NCBI RefSeq assembly: GCF_964340395.1
Contig: NC_135561.1
Span: forward strand, 21,597,486-21,661,485
From: Glandiceps talaboti
Lineage: Eukaryota; Hemichordata; Enteropneusta; Spengelidae
Reading direction: 5' to 3'
DNA length: 64,000 bases
Shown here: in pieces, positions 25,745 to 37,531 of the stretch
Layout: each line of letters opens with the position of its first letter
How positions within the stretch are numbered: the first letter of the stretch is position 1
The notes under the pieces: generated by a model
The model's database searches: none
What the model saw: only the letters and a program-made list of their open reading frames with translations
What the model was told of the DNA's origin: nothing
Translations under genes and position numbers: made by a program

Positions 25745-26035
25745 TTGTAGAAAAATATTTATTTATTTATTTATTTATTTATTCAGGTAAACCAACGGGC
25801 ATAAAGCCCATTTACAGGCACCTTTAAACACTTGTCACCCAAGAAGTCCAGTGAGGGCCATCCCTCATGGGTTCAGTGTTAATGCAGGAGGAAACCGGAG
25901 TACCCGGGGAAAACCTGCGTTGTTCGGTAGAGTCAAACTGAACGACACTCTTCTTACTTACAGCGTGGTAAATTTAATCGAACCCTGAATGGGGTTCGAA
26001 CCCCGACCGCAGTGGTAAGAGGCAAGCGGTTTATC
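25745..26035 (-). mobile_element. tRNA-derived SINE
   Basis: On the minus strand a tRNA-like region with B box ggttcgaacccc (near 25990-26005) comes first. It is followed by ttttccccgggtactccggt and then ttcctcctgcattaac, a block I recognise as widely conserved in metazoan SINEs. It ends in an (AAAT)n tail at 25752-25785. A clear A box is not seen, so the 5' end is probably truncated. Confidence 0.75.
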
Positions 26036-26094
26036 ATGATTTTTACAAAGAAAAGAATATATTTGCAAACAAATATGGCCAATTCCAAGCCCCT

Positions 26095-26187
26095 GTGGTG
26101 GTGTGTGTGTGTGTGCATATATATGCGTGTTTGAATGCATGTATGTGTGCTTGCATGCATAGGTCAGTATGTCTAGGTGTGTCGCAC

Positions 26188-26218
<31 letters not shown>

Positions 26219-26222
26219 TGTA

Positions 26223-26255
<33 letters not shown>

Positions 26256-26262
26256 ATGTACG
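26095..26262. repeat. (GT)n and (ATGT)n microsatellites
   Basis: Gtgt units near 26098-26114 and catg units 26190-26262. Confidence 0.95.
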
Positions 26263-27600
26263 CTGCAATTTACCAAATTTTATTCAAGTGGCAAGCAATA
26301 AGCTGTTGCCCTTTTGGCCTGTAAAAATATACTCTTAGTGTTAACAGTATATGTTTGCCTTTCTATATTAATATCACTTTTACTTAATACAACAAAAGAT
26401 TGGTACACATCACCATTAATCCTTTGCAATTCGTGCAGTGTTTGCAAGCAATAGTGCCTTTTATGATCTGGACACACAAATGTCACACACCAAACATTTA
26501 TTCAACATTTGTGTTTCTCGGATCAAACAAAGCAATTTTTTGCAAGTGCCTTTGTTAAATAACGACACCAGCTTTGTAGAAGTGGATGGTAATAGTGAAC
26601 GACACTTGTTGATATTTTAAAATAGATTATAAGGTGAATTGAAACTGTTCGTGCAATGAGTGACGAGAACTGACGGAAAGCTCGACTGATGGCCGAGCTG
26701 AACAATCATTTAAATGTGCCTGTGGTAACGCTTGTATTCATCCCAGTATTATAATTACTACGTATGTTCTACCTTTAAATACTTTTTTTTGTCACCCGCA
26801 ACTACATGTACAAAGGGAAGATTAAAAACCCTTCAGATAGAAAGAACCCCATCAACAGTTACGAAAGGAGGTATTTAAGTATTAAGAAATGAGCCGATAA
26901 AAAGATCATACAGATTAGAAGTTAGTGCGGTAAACAGACGTGTCTTTGCTTTCACACTAAAATTACATAAAACTGCATTTAAAACACATGTAATTTACAA
27001 TTTAATCGATGCTGAAGTGAAAATAGAGACAGTTTATGTTAATTATTTCAACACAAGTAATTGCAGGTATAGCCTTATGTTATCAGGTGTAAACAACACA
27101 GCTGTTACTGACAAAACTAACAGTATAAGTTTTCACATTCCTTGTACAATTTTCGAAAACTTATTTATAAACTTTTTACTGCCTGTCATCAATTTTGGCA
27201 AACAAAATATTCGACTCCGCCAGTGCTACAAATATTGTGCCCACAACGGATGAAAGAACAACGCCCCTTAAATAAATAAAAGATAACTAGTGTTTCCTGT
27301 TCGATGACTAATATAACCAGTGAACGGCTGTGCAATATTACATGTTATCAAAAAAGCTTTGACATTTAAATGTACATGTCGACTCGATCATCGTTTACGA
27401 TGCTATTAAGGACTATCCCACAATGTCGTACAAGCTCAACAAACGAGCATCGTTCGTTTAGGCCACACCCCCCCTCCCCTATATTAAACGTTTAAAAGTG
27501 TGACATCAAACCGTTTATACATATGATGTAAACTAAATTAAAATTGTAGCGGTCACACCACTACGATCGATGTAACGTAAAAACCCAGCACCACATCTCA
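26263..27600. other. No supported gene
   Basis: AT-rich single-copy-looking DNA with short chance frames only. I see no exon with splice sites and family resemblance here. Confidence 0.5.
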
Positions 27601-27960
27601 CATTTGAAGTATTTTTTATGAACTCATCAACATCTCAGTAGTATATATATAAAAGCTGTTATCGTTGAAGGAGTGAATGTTTTTCGTCGACATTTGTTTA
27701 GAAGTGCGAAAATGGAGATCTGTAGCCGCATGTGTGACATTGTGCGATCGTCCCTTATGTTGACGAGTTAGGCAAATAGTTCACAAGAGTTCACCTCTTA
27801 CGCAGTTAAGTGCTACTTTCTTCAGCAAAGAGGTACCATGTAACACTCGTGTTTGGTAATTTTGTTTTGTTATCAACTTATCAACATCTCAGTAGTAAAC
27901 ACAAAAGCTGTCATCATTGAAGGAGTGAAAGATGAGTTTTGTGTATAAATAGATATTGAA
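27600..27960. repeat. Dispersed repeat with partial internal duplication
   Basis: Atcaacatctcagtagta is followed by aaagctgttatcgttgaagg at about 27627-27675. It recurs at 27880-27930 (aaagctgtcatcattgaagg). The sequence after the first copy (gtgtgacattgtgcgatcgt, then ccctta) resembles 42850-43045 and 44510-44695. Confidence 0.55.
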
Positions 27961-28146
27961 CCCAACATGTGATATCCTGTACAATATGACCTTTTATAAA
28001 AATGTTAGTGAGTGGTGGTGGTGGTGGTGGTGGTGGTGGTGAGTGTTTTGGAATATTTCTGCTGGGCTTAGCTAGATGTAAATATTATAAACGAATCGTG
28101 CACAATACAATTTTTTACTCCTATATAATTACATGTACGTTCTATG

Positions 28147-28612
28147 AATATTACCCAATTTTATACCCAATGGCCCAATTAGGTAATACCCAATGGCCCA
28201 ATTAGGTAATACCCAATGGCCCATTTAGAATATACCCAATGGCCCAATTAGGTAATGGCCAATGGCCCAATTTTATACCCAATGGCCCAATTAGATTATA
28301 CCCAATGGCCCAATTAGGTAATACCCAATGGCCCAATTAGAATATACCCAATGGCCCAATTTTATACCCAATGGCCCAATTAGGTAATACCCAATGGCCC
28401 ATTTAGAATATACCCAATGGCCCAATTAGGTAATGCCCAATGGCCCAATTAGATTATACCCAATGGCCCAATTAGAATATACCCAATGGCCCAATTAGGT
28501 AATACCCAATGGCCCAATTAGATTATACTGGCCCAATAAGAATATACCCAATGGCCAAATTAGATTATACACAATGGCCCAATTAGATTATACACAATGG
28601 CCCAATTACATA
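28147..28612. repeat. ~24-bp minisatellite
   Basis: About 19-20 copies of acccaatggcccaattaggt plus aat, with agaatat and agattat variants and some shortened units. Confidence 0.95.
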
Positions 28613-29041
28613 TTTTCTATACTATAGTAAAACTGATATTGCTTCTTGGGGACAAACTACAAACTAGATACGAACTATTCTTAAGTAAACCTCTTTTTGC
28701 ATGGATAATGTCACATTCACAATTATTCGTTTTACACTAATATGCTACCAGAAGGTTTATGTTTTCAAAATAAGCAAGCGGTGATGTCATGAAGTCAATG
28801 TTACTTCCATTCATATTCCAACGGTGAAATATTTGATATTGTGAATATATGTCAGGATATTTTCGATAGTAATATCTGATTTTTTGTCTGAGGTAGACGG
28901 GACATAAAAGTAAATTTCTTTAAAATATCAATTACTCTGAAAATGAGGGAAACAATATATTGTAAGTTTATTGCAAATATGCTAAGGCCTTAGCCCATCG
29001 CACAACAAAATATACAAAACAAGATACAGAGAGTGAAAGAG

Positions 29042-29690
29042 TTACAGAGTGGCTACGAATTCTTGACGGCATTTAAAAGACTTATGTATAAATAGTGCTA
29101 GTTTAAATTGAACAGTATCAATCTTACAAGACAGTAAGAAAAAACATTTCTCTCTAGTTGGAAAGTTACAATATTTATCGGGAATGAGTGCATGTCTAAA
29201 TATGTCATATAAAGGGCAAAATAAGAGAAAATGACACTCATCTTCAACAATATACACACCACGCCCTTCACAGTATGGGCAAAATCTAAGATGAGCGGGA
29301 ATTGGGGGTTTATAATGTCGACCAGCTTCAATTGCAAGCTGGTGACTAGAACAGCGAATTTGGCCAAATCAAACTTAAATTTTGGAATAGTAATACATGA
29401 AAGGTACAATTCCGGTTGAAGTAAAGTTTTAAAATTAACATATGAACGTAAACGTGGGCATTCATGTAGCGATGCCGACCATTCCTGCCTGTAACAATCT
29501 TTTAATCTTTCAGAAAACAATTCCAAAAATGCTCTATTATCTCCTACCTGCTGTTCAATCCACACAATTCCAAAACCGTACCGAAATAATATTTCACGAA
29601 TTTTTGTTGCCCATGTTGTTCTACCCGCTACGTCTAAGTTTCTTAACATTTCATAACAAGCTTTGAAGGAAAACAAGCTTATTTATCTTA
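29042..29690 (-). pseudogene. LINE 3' end: ORF2 C-terminal fragment
   Basis: The minus-strand frame 29676 down to about 29330 encodes an ORF2-like tail with RQEWSASLHECPRLRSY. It is continued after a frameshift by a second frame ending at 29042, with RFCPYCEGRG, DECHFLLFCPLY and FRHALIP. The C-x2-C...H...C pattern with HFLLxCPxY is the zinc-knuckle tail of many non-LTR retrotransposon ORF2 proteins. The reverse transcriptase core is absent. Frameshifted and truncated, so dead. Confidence 0.75.
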
Positions 29691-29759
29691 CGATAAGTTA
29701 ATTATAAGTGGTAAAAAGTTCAAGTTAAATGACACTACAAACACTCTAAGTCCTTTCTA

Positions 29760-30250
29760 GAGGTGTGGCCATGGCCCTGTAAGTATAAAAGTTCACAGAG
29801 AGTGTTCTGTTAGAAGTTTAAATGTCAATCTTAGTACTCATATAAATAGTAATAATGTCTGCTCTTTTGTTGCGTGGAATGCTAGAGGTTTAAAGAAGCA
29901 TATCCATAATTATGCGCTTAAAAGTTACTTTTCAAATTTTTCAGTAATCTGTATATCAGAAACTTGGGCTGAGTCATCTGACGACTTTACAGACTGGTTG
30001 CCAACACATAATTGTTACTCTAGCTACAGACGGCGTGCCTCAAAATTTGGCAGATTCTCAGGAGGTGTTTGTATATTTATTCTGAAAGATATTGACAAGT
30101 TTGTTAAAAGAATTGTTAAAGATTTTGATAATACCGTTTTCTTATTGATAAACAAAGAGGCTTTCCAAGTCCCACGTGATATTATATTATGTGGTGTTTA
30201 CATATCTCCAGAAGGTGCTACCATATATCAGGAGGGTGAAACAATATTAA
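29760..30250 (+). pseudogene. LINE endonuclease-domain fragment
   Basis: The frame after the stop at about 29757 encodes SFVAWNARGLKKHIHNYALK, then ICISETWAE, then GRFSGGVCIFI and LCGVYISPEG. These are the N-A-R-G-L, (S)ETW and GGV elements of the APE-like endonuclease in non-LTR retrotransposons. The catalytic Glu of ETW is present. It is cut off at a GAAA array. Together with the opposite-strand tail next to it, it may derive from one inserted copy. Confidence 0.75.
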
Positions 30251-30251
30251 G

Positions 30252-30362
<111 letters not shown>

Positions 30363-30399
30363 AAATATGAGCAGGCGTCATATTAACGTTAGCCGTTAA

Positions 30400-32740
30400 C
30401 CTAATTTTCACACAAAGGAAACGAGACCAGAGTCCACAACTATAACTATTCATAAAGTTTATTTGAATACATTTTAATCTGTGATAATCCTGAGACGGAG
30501 TCAGATTGTAAGTGATGGACAAATAGTGGCATAGCATTTAACTATTTAATCCAAACAATAACTTTGACATAATGTTGTGGGCGAGGAACTAGTAAATAGG
30601 TTTGAAAAAAATAGTCGAGCCTAACCAATCGATTTGTGACATTTCCTTTAATATGCATGTGGAATCCACATCCTGTGTAAAGTAATCTCGTTCGGAGTAT
30701 TATTGTAATGCATGATTGCACCAAGACAAAGTTCTGCCCCCCCCCCCCGTAATTTGGTCATTCTACGGCCCTGCGATCTCTTCACTCTTTCATTCTCAAG
30801 ATGATCAAAATTGAAAATCTACCTTTTCAAAATAAAAAAAAAGACGACTTGACTGAACACACTGGAGTCGCGCATATTTCCAGAGCTGCACAGCGTATGC
30901 TTGGGGGAACTATACTGACAGTACACATGGTATAGTATGATTCCTCCAAGGCGTATGTAAATCTGATTTTGAGACCGGGTTATTTTAAAATGCTCTAGGC
31001 ATGGGATTGTAATTTTACTTTTTAGTAGAGATACCAGTGTCCCCAAGTGCCGAGTTAACTGGCAGAAATGAAAGGGGATATTTATCAGCAGAAAACGTAC
31101 AATGCACATGATGCACCTTAGCTCTGTATTTACCTCGTAGCGTATAAATGTAGAGCTTATGATGCACCATGTATCGTAAAACGACCCCCCCCCCCCCCCG
31201 TCAACCCGTTTCATGCATGACATAAGGGTCACCGCTTGATGGCACTATCTACGTGACCTCGATATTGTTGTTGTCCCTACTACGAGACAGCTGATCACTA
31301 CATCTTCCTTAAGCTTGTCTGCAGACATCGCGACAGTAAATTGCGACATTTGGATAATCAAGAATATGGTAGGTACACTATTGGTGTCATAATTGGAGCG
31401 GTATTTTTGTTTCTTATCATTTTATCATTCCAGGGATTACTGTCTCAAAAGTAACATGCGGAAACAAAAAACACTTTCAGAATTGTCAAGACGATAGACT
31501 GTGCCAATGCCGCCCATGCCATGTGCAAATATACATGTACATCGCTGAAGTTTGGTGGATTGTTTTTCCTAAATTGCAGCTTACCTGCCGAAACCTAGTC
31601 TTTCATAACTCATACTGGTCCCACATATGACCTAATAAAACGTAAAAGTGGTAGTATGCCATTAAATAAATCCCACGCCGAGTGCCACAAATATTCTCAA
31701 ACTAGTGTGAGATATTCAATCTCAGAGCATTGGTGCGTGTAATGTACACGTGTGTACATATTGTATAGCTAGCAAAAGACACCATTCGTCAAACACAAAG
31801 GCTTAAATACAACATCGTTCACTCAAAGAGTTATTATTTAATGTAATTCACAGACCAATTTATGGTATCACGTATCTCTCCAAATACACCCATCTTGTGA
31901 CCAAATAGAAAAGGCCGAGTCGAGTACCACCCCGGTGTCAGTAGTCGGCCCTCACTGGAGAGACTACTGCCACCGCGGTGTCACTGGCCATTCCTCACTG
32001 TAGGCCACTGTGTTGGGTCTATGATAAACTCACTAAACTTGTGACATTTGGAGAATGAATGATATTCTAGTCATTAGCTGGAAACAAGTGTACTTGGTGT
32101 GTCTCTTTCAAGAAGCCAAGGAAATTCAACTAAAAAAAGGTAAGTTGTTTACATTTATAAAGCATTAATATACTGCTTAAGTTGTACAAATCAATACATA
32201 CAATCACTCCCCTACATCCATGATCGAATCAGTGATCCATGTATGAATGATAATGATACCATAGTATTAGTAATATTATTAGTGCCTCAGTAGGTCAGTA
32301 TGAAATGGCTACTGATGAGGGAGTCCATTGATATTATTCTTTTTCATATCATTCATCTGTGTGTACATGTATAACGGAGAACATAAGTTGTTTAATTAGG
32401 CCCATACATATATAAACATGCATAAGTTAATTTGCTGCAGGTTAAATTAATGTATATTAATTTATTATTTTAATTTATTGTTTATGCTTTTATAATACAA
32501 CTTTATCTATTGTTTGAGGAGAGTTTTTATCCACTGCAATTTAAGTTTAAGAACATCCAAGTGTTGTATTTCTATAGACACAGATGTATATGTATGTGAC
32601 TAATATGTATAACAGTTTTACTAGTGTATGTGCTTTAATTCAATGAAATAGAATACTATCATTGAACTTGAAGTGTAAGCCTCCTACATTTGTTGAATCT
32701 AAAATCTGTTTTCTGCCAGTTATGCAGACTGAAATATAAC
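30400..32740. other. No supported gene
   Basis: AT-rich DNA with poly-C tracts at 30738-30749 and 31184-31199. I see no exon or recognisable repeat family. Confidence 0.45.
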
Positions 32741-32767
32741 TAAACTAAATTTTTTTAAATAACTCAC

Positions 32768-32900
32768 CTAGTTCAGAATATTGCTTTATAATTGTATGAA
32801 TTGTATTCCACAATTCCTTGGACACTTCAACTTTATCATCATACACTCTCACTAAGTCCTTACCAACAGTATGAAGTTTTTCCTTTGTACTGGTTTGTAT
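32768..32900 (-). CDS. Isolated exon-like block, unknown protein
   Basis: The minus-strand frame encodes STKEKLHTVGKDLVRVYDDK and VSKELWNTIHTIIKQYSEL, then the donor ctaggtgagt. Acidic/basic and helical in character. The acceptor is not certain (accag near 32900). It may belong to the same minus-strand gene as 34490-34624, though the phases do not join directly. Confidence 0.4.
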
Positions 32901-32980
32901 GGAACAGATAAGTGAGTGTAACAACATGCCTTTGTTATGTATCTGTTATAATATGGCTTCATTTGTTTATTTACAGAGTT

Positions 32981-33106
32981 TCTGATGATCTATCAGTGGT
33001 ATTGAATTCATCAACAAATACAAATGTACATGAAGCTCCAACTGTCATACATGTACATGAAAGCATCAATGAAGATAGTGGACTTTTATTGATTTCTTAT
33101 CATTAA
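32981..33106 (+). CDS. Possible terminal exon, unknown protein
   Basis: After the acceptor tttatttacag an open frame encodes VSDDLSVVLNSSTNTNVHEA and ends at a TAA at 33104-33106. There is no family resemblance. It could be the last exon of a plus-strand gene or chance. Confidence 0.25.
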   Translation, partial: SDDLSVVLNSSTNTNVHEAPTVIHVHESINEDSGLLLISYH

Positions 33107-33289
33107 TCTTTCAAAACTGTGCAATATTCATTGTTCTTCCTTGCTGAAGAGTTACACATGATTAATGGCAGGGCTTGAAGTCACCAAGTGTGTATTCATA
33201 AGAATGGTAACGTGACAGATCATGCAATTAGACAGTATTCTAAAATAAGTTTTCTTTGTTTAACCAAGAAAATCATGAGTGACATAATT

Positions 33290-33930
33290 TGCTGTCACTG
33301 TCAACTGTACTGATAGACAAGTCATGGCATACACCTTAGATCATAAGTTGCCTTAATTGTCACTGTCAACTGTACTGATAGATGAGTTGTGGTAAACACC
33401 TTAGATCATAAGTTGCCTTGTCACTGTCAACTGTACTGATAGATGAGTTGTAGTAAACACCTTAGATGATAAGTTGCCTTGACACTGTCAACTGTACAGA
33501 TAGATGAGTTGTGGTAAACACCTTAGATCATAAGTTGCCTTGTCACTGTCAACTGTACTGCTAGATCAGTTGTGGTAAACACCTTAGATCATAAGTTGCC
33601 TTGTCACTGTCAACTGTACTGATAGATGAGTTGTGGTAAACACCTTAGATCATAAGTTGCCTTGACACTGTCAACTGTACTGATAGACGAGTCATGGCAA
33701 ACACCTTAGATCATAAGTTGCCTTGTCACTGTCAACTGTACTGATAGATGAGTTGTGGTAAACACCTTAGATCATAAGTTGCCTTGTCACTGTCAACTGT
33801 ACTGATAGATGAGTTGTGGTAAACACCTTAGATCATAAGTTGCCTTGTCACTGTCAACTGTACTGATAGATGAGTTGTGGTAAACACCTTAGATCATAAG
33901 TTGCCTTGTCACTGTCAACTGTACTGATCC
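33290..33930. repeat. 61-bp minisatellite
   Basis: About 10.5 copies of a unit beginning cactgtcaactgtactgata and including gttgtggtaaacaccttaga. Unit length is 61 bp, measured from repeated cactgtc positions. The first unit is more diverged. Confidence 0.95.
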
Positions 33931-34489
33931 TAGACTGAGTGTATAAAACCTATATTTTCTGTTTGTAAATGTGCAACCTGGCGTGTGTATTTATATTCTG
34001 TAAAAAATACATTCTGATTTCCTGACATTGTGAATAAATTTTACCAGCTTATAAAATCAAGTTGTGTGTTATTAATAATAAGCCGCCCCACTCCCCACCT
34101 CATGCCCACACACATGCAAAACAACCCTCTCCCCAAACACACCGAAACACACAATCTATTGGGAATATTAATTCCAGAATTAGTAGTGAAGAAGGATCAA
34201 ACACAGAACATTAAACTAATTCTCATCATGATGATGATGTCTCTGATTTAGTATATATGTGTAGGTGAGTTATTTGATACTTGTAGATGGTATGTTTTAC
34301 ACTGTATTTGGATCAAATTCAAAGGGGTGTTCTGTATTGAAAAAATGAAATTCACACAAGAAAATGTGACCAGATGAAATTTTGTAAACATATTTTTGAT
34401 GGGTGATATTTTGACGATGTCACAAACTTGTGTAAATTAAACTGAACTGGTGTCAATTGATGTAAAAAGAAAAGTTTGATTTTACTTAC

Positions 34490-34624
34490 CTTTGTTTCTA
34501 ATTTTCCTTGGCTGCTACCTTGACTTGCAACTATTTCTTTGACGTGTTTGTAACATTTTGTACAAATGTATGACCCAGGTTTATAGTCTGGGTTACTTTG
34601 ACCTAATCGATACTTGAAAGGTAA
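34490..34624 (-). CDS. Exon with CxxC motif, unknown protein
   Basis: 45 codons between the acceptor atgtacag and the donor aaggtaagta, phase 0. It encodes LPFKYRLGQSNPDYKPGSYI, then CTKCYKHVKEIVASQG. The C-x2-C pair and well-formed splice sites make it look real. I do not recognise the family. The coding frame stays open upstream of the acceptor (CTYVQ). Confidence 0.5.
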
Positions 34625-35520
34625 CTGTACATAAGTACATGAATGTGATACATTGGTTACTGGGCTTGAACAGAACCTGAGACGCCGTACAGCAACATAT
34701 TATGGCAGAGAAATTCTCAACACTTTGTGTTAGCATTCTGTGCTAAATTTGGGTTCATTATTTTCACAACATGACCCCCACAGAAATGCCCTACAGAAAA
34801 CCTTGTGCATGGTGTGGAAGCACATCAAGCAAATGGCATATTGGCATAGAGAAAGCCCTCAGTAGTCGCAACTTCCTGTTGACTTTTGTCTTTATGCAGA
34901 CGAGAAGTACATTGGTGGGCTCTGGGCTAGATTAACAACAAAGGTTAACGAAGAGAGGGTAGGGGCTTAACAAAATGATGTACAGGTGCCATGTTAGATT
35001 ATTTCATGATTTTATATTTCATTTTTCCACCAAAATACAATAACATCTGTTTCAGTTCTTGATATTCCTGAAAAGCAAGTGTTTTGTATTATGCACATTC
35101 TTTTTTACAGCTTCTGCGTAGCACAAATTCAGGTTTTTATGGCACGTGAGCGAGATCATAGTCTAGGATTGCATACATTTTATGTGATAGTACTGATGTG
35201 TGCTTCTGCTGCATTCTGATGGCATCTACAAACCAACATTCGAACAAGGATTTCATGAGTGTAACATGCACATTGTTTTCTTGTTACAAAAAGTATATTT
35301 AATTTTGACAAGAATACTTTGAAATGTGAGAGTTATATGATCTAATGCCAAGCCAAACAAAATAACAATAGGGGGTCAGAAAAAGGTCACATACACACTA
35401 TTCATATTCATATGTGTTTGTCGGCAGAAACTCCTGGGGTGCATTCGGTAGTCAAAACGTTTTGTCCTGTTTGGCCAGGGTGCCCCGGCCCTGCTTCGAA
35501 CGCTCAAACGAAGTCTCATG

Positions 35521-37531
35521 CAAAGCAAAATGGCGGCACTTTCAAAGAGAAAAGCTTTGTTCGTCCTGTTGCAAGAGTTTATTGACGATAGCGTAGATAT
35601 CGAAGCCGTTAATACTGCGCATCAAATAGCCTTCAATGAGAACACCAACACATCTCTGGCAATGATGGCTATAGAGAGAGGTACATTGTGTATGTCGGCT
35701 ATTCCCCTGTGAGAATTGACGACTATTTCGATCATGTAGTACCAAGGTATTCTGATCCCGAATTCAAGTCACATTTTCGAATGCAGAGGGACACGTTCGA
35801 GGTGAGCACTTTTTTTATGAAAATTAATTAATAATATTATAGCTATCCTGCATTGTCATATCTGCACAGCATACAATGGAGACAAACTCGGAAATATACA
35901 CACTGAGCTGGGTTGAGTCCAAAGTAGAGAGAGAAGTGAACACCCAATTCGATTATAGACGAATACAATAATCAATGTTTTCCCAACTTCTATGTTTTAC
36001 TTCTTTTATAAACAAACAAATACCTCCTGATATAAAGAGGAATAAACATCAGTGATATGATGAGCTCATAAGAAAAGAGTGATTTGCAATTTGGGTGGCG
36101 CACATGTATGCATACTAGGGCACGTGGGCGTCAATTTAGCAATTTGTTCCAGGGACAGGTTGTTCATTTCACATGTTTAATGCAATATTCAGATTTAATG
36201 CGTGCCAGTGTAGCAATTTGTTCCAGGGACAAACCGATTGTTCATTCATCATTGTTACAAGAGTGTGTATGAAATGGACAGCCCGTCCCTGGAAGAAATT
36301 GCTACACTATATGAAAGGCCGGCACATGACCTGTCACGTACCAAAGTGCCTTGGCGAATCTCCATGTTGCTCGTTAACGCGTTCTCTCTTCGGATCAGGC
36401 TAGCCATGGAAGTAAGTTAGCTATGTATTATTTAGATATTGATGCGCGTTGTTTTGACAATCTAACTCATCTAGCATGGTCAGCATTTAAATGAAAAAAA
36501 AAGCAACAAAGCAATGCAAAAACAAACAAAGCCCTTCTCGAAAACAGTGTAAAAATAAATTTATGAACAACAAATACTGTGTACTATACATTTCTACATA
36601 TACCTTTGACACTTCGATATTTGCATTGTTTACTGTTTTAAGACCCATATACAACACAGACTGAATGTAAGGTTGATTGAATAACTGGTTGACTGTTTTT
36701 CTTATCTCCTCACCCCAGGAGCTGTGTCGTGTCATTGTACCAAAGCTGAAAGTACGATCGGTACATGAAGAAAAGAAAATTCTCACCACATTATGGCTCT
36801 TGGGCAACCAAGAGTCATTCAGAAGTGTAGGAGATAGGTTTGATTTCAGTGAACGTGGACTGCATGATGCAATGATGTCTGTCTGCACTGTCCTGGCTAG
36901 TATCCAGACAGACATCATTGCATGGCCAACTCCTAACAGATACCAGACAGCGTGAGTCGGATTTGAAGAAAACAGTGGGTTTCCAGGCGTGATAGGAGCA
37001 ATTGATGGCACCTACATACAGATTCCCGGTCCTGGTGACCACAGGGAGGCCTTTATTAATAGAAAAGGGGTACCATCTCTACATTTACAAGCGACCTGCG
37101 ACAGTGACTTAAGATTCACTGATATATATATATAGTGTGGCCAGGGTCAGTTCATGACGCCCGAGTGTTCCACAACTGCCCGTTAAAACGTATCAAGAAC
37201 ATGCCCTACCTGAAGAATATCACCTTATTGGGGACTCAGCATATGGTAACACCACGTATCTGTTGGTTCCATACCGCGATAACGGGCAATTATCGGCCAT
37301 ACAGCAGAACTACAATAAAATTCAATCATCAACTCGGGTTGCCATTGAGCGGGCCTTTGGTCTACTAAAGGGCAAATTTCGTCGGCTGAAGTATTTGGAG
37401 ATGCACCGACTGGATGCAAAGCCTTTGGTCATTGTGGCAGCGTGTGTGCTGCATAATTTCATCCTTATTAAGGAACCCGTCAGACTTATTTCTGCCTTTA
37501 GTACACTTGTGTTGATTACTGCTATCAACTG
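35521..37531 (+). pseudogene. PIF/Harbinger transposase (HARBI1-like), broken
   Basis: Blocks in order are an N-terminal part (about 35533-35700), a part with FKSHFRMQRDTFE (35701-35800, donor at gaggtgagc), a part at about 36290-36410 and a part at 36718-36955 with KKILTTLWLLGNQESFRSVG. The DDE nuclease follows. GVIGAIDGTYIQIPGPG holds the first Asp (37004-37006), LIGDSAYGN the second Asp (37233-37235) and VAIERAFGLLKGKFRRLKY the Glu (37347-37349). All three catalytic residues are present. Frame changes occur near 35678, 36953, 37130 (in a TA run) and 37220, so it cannot make an intact protein as read. Terminal repeats and the target duplication were not identified. Confidence 0.85.
36125..36310. 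repeat. Local inverted and direct repeats within the transposase intron/exon
   Basis: Agcaatttgttccagggaca occurs twice (about 36138 and 36213). Its reverse complement in diverged form, gtccctggaagaaattgct, is at about 36285-36304. Confidence 0.6.

Noticed and set aside
25985-26010. Independent tRNA gene
   Set aside because: Only a B box and part of a T arm are present, followed by a SINE body and tail. No full cloverleaf can be drawn.
34782-34910. Short plus frame with CAWCGSTSSKWHIG
   Set aside because: The C-x2-C looked zinc-finger-like, but there is no second pair, no splice context and no extension.
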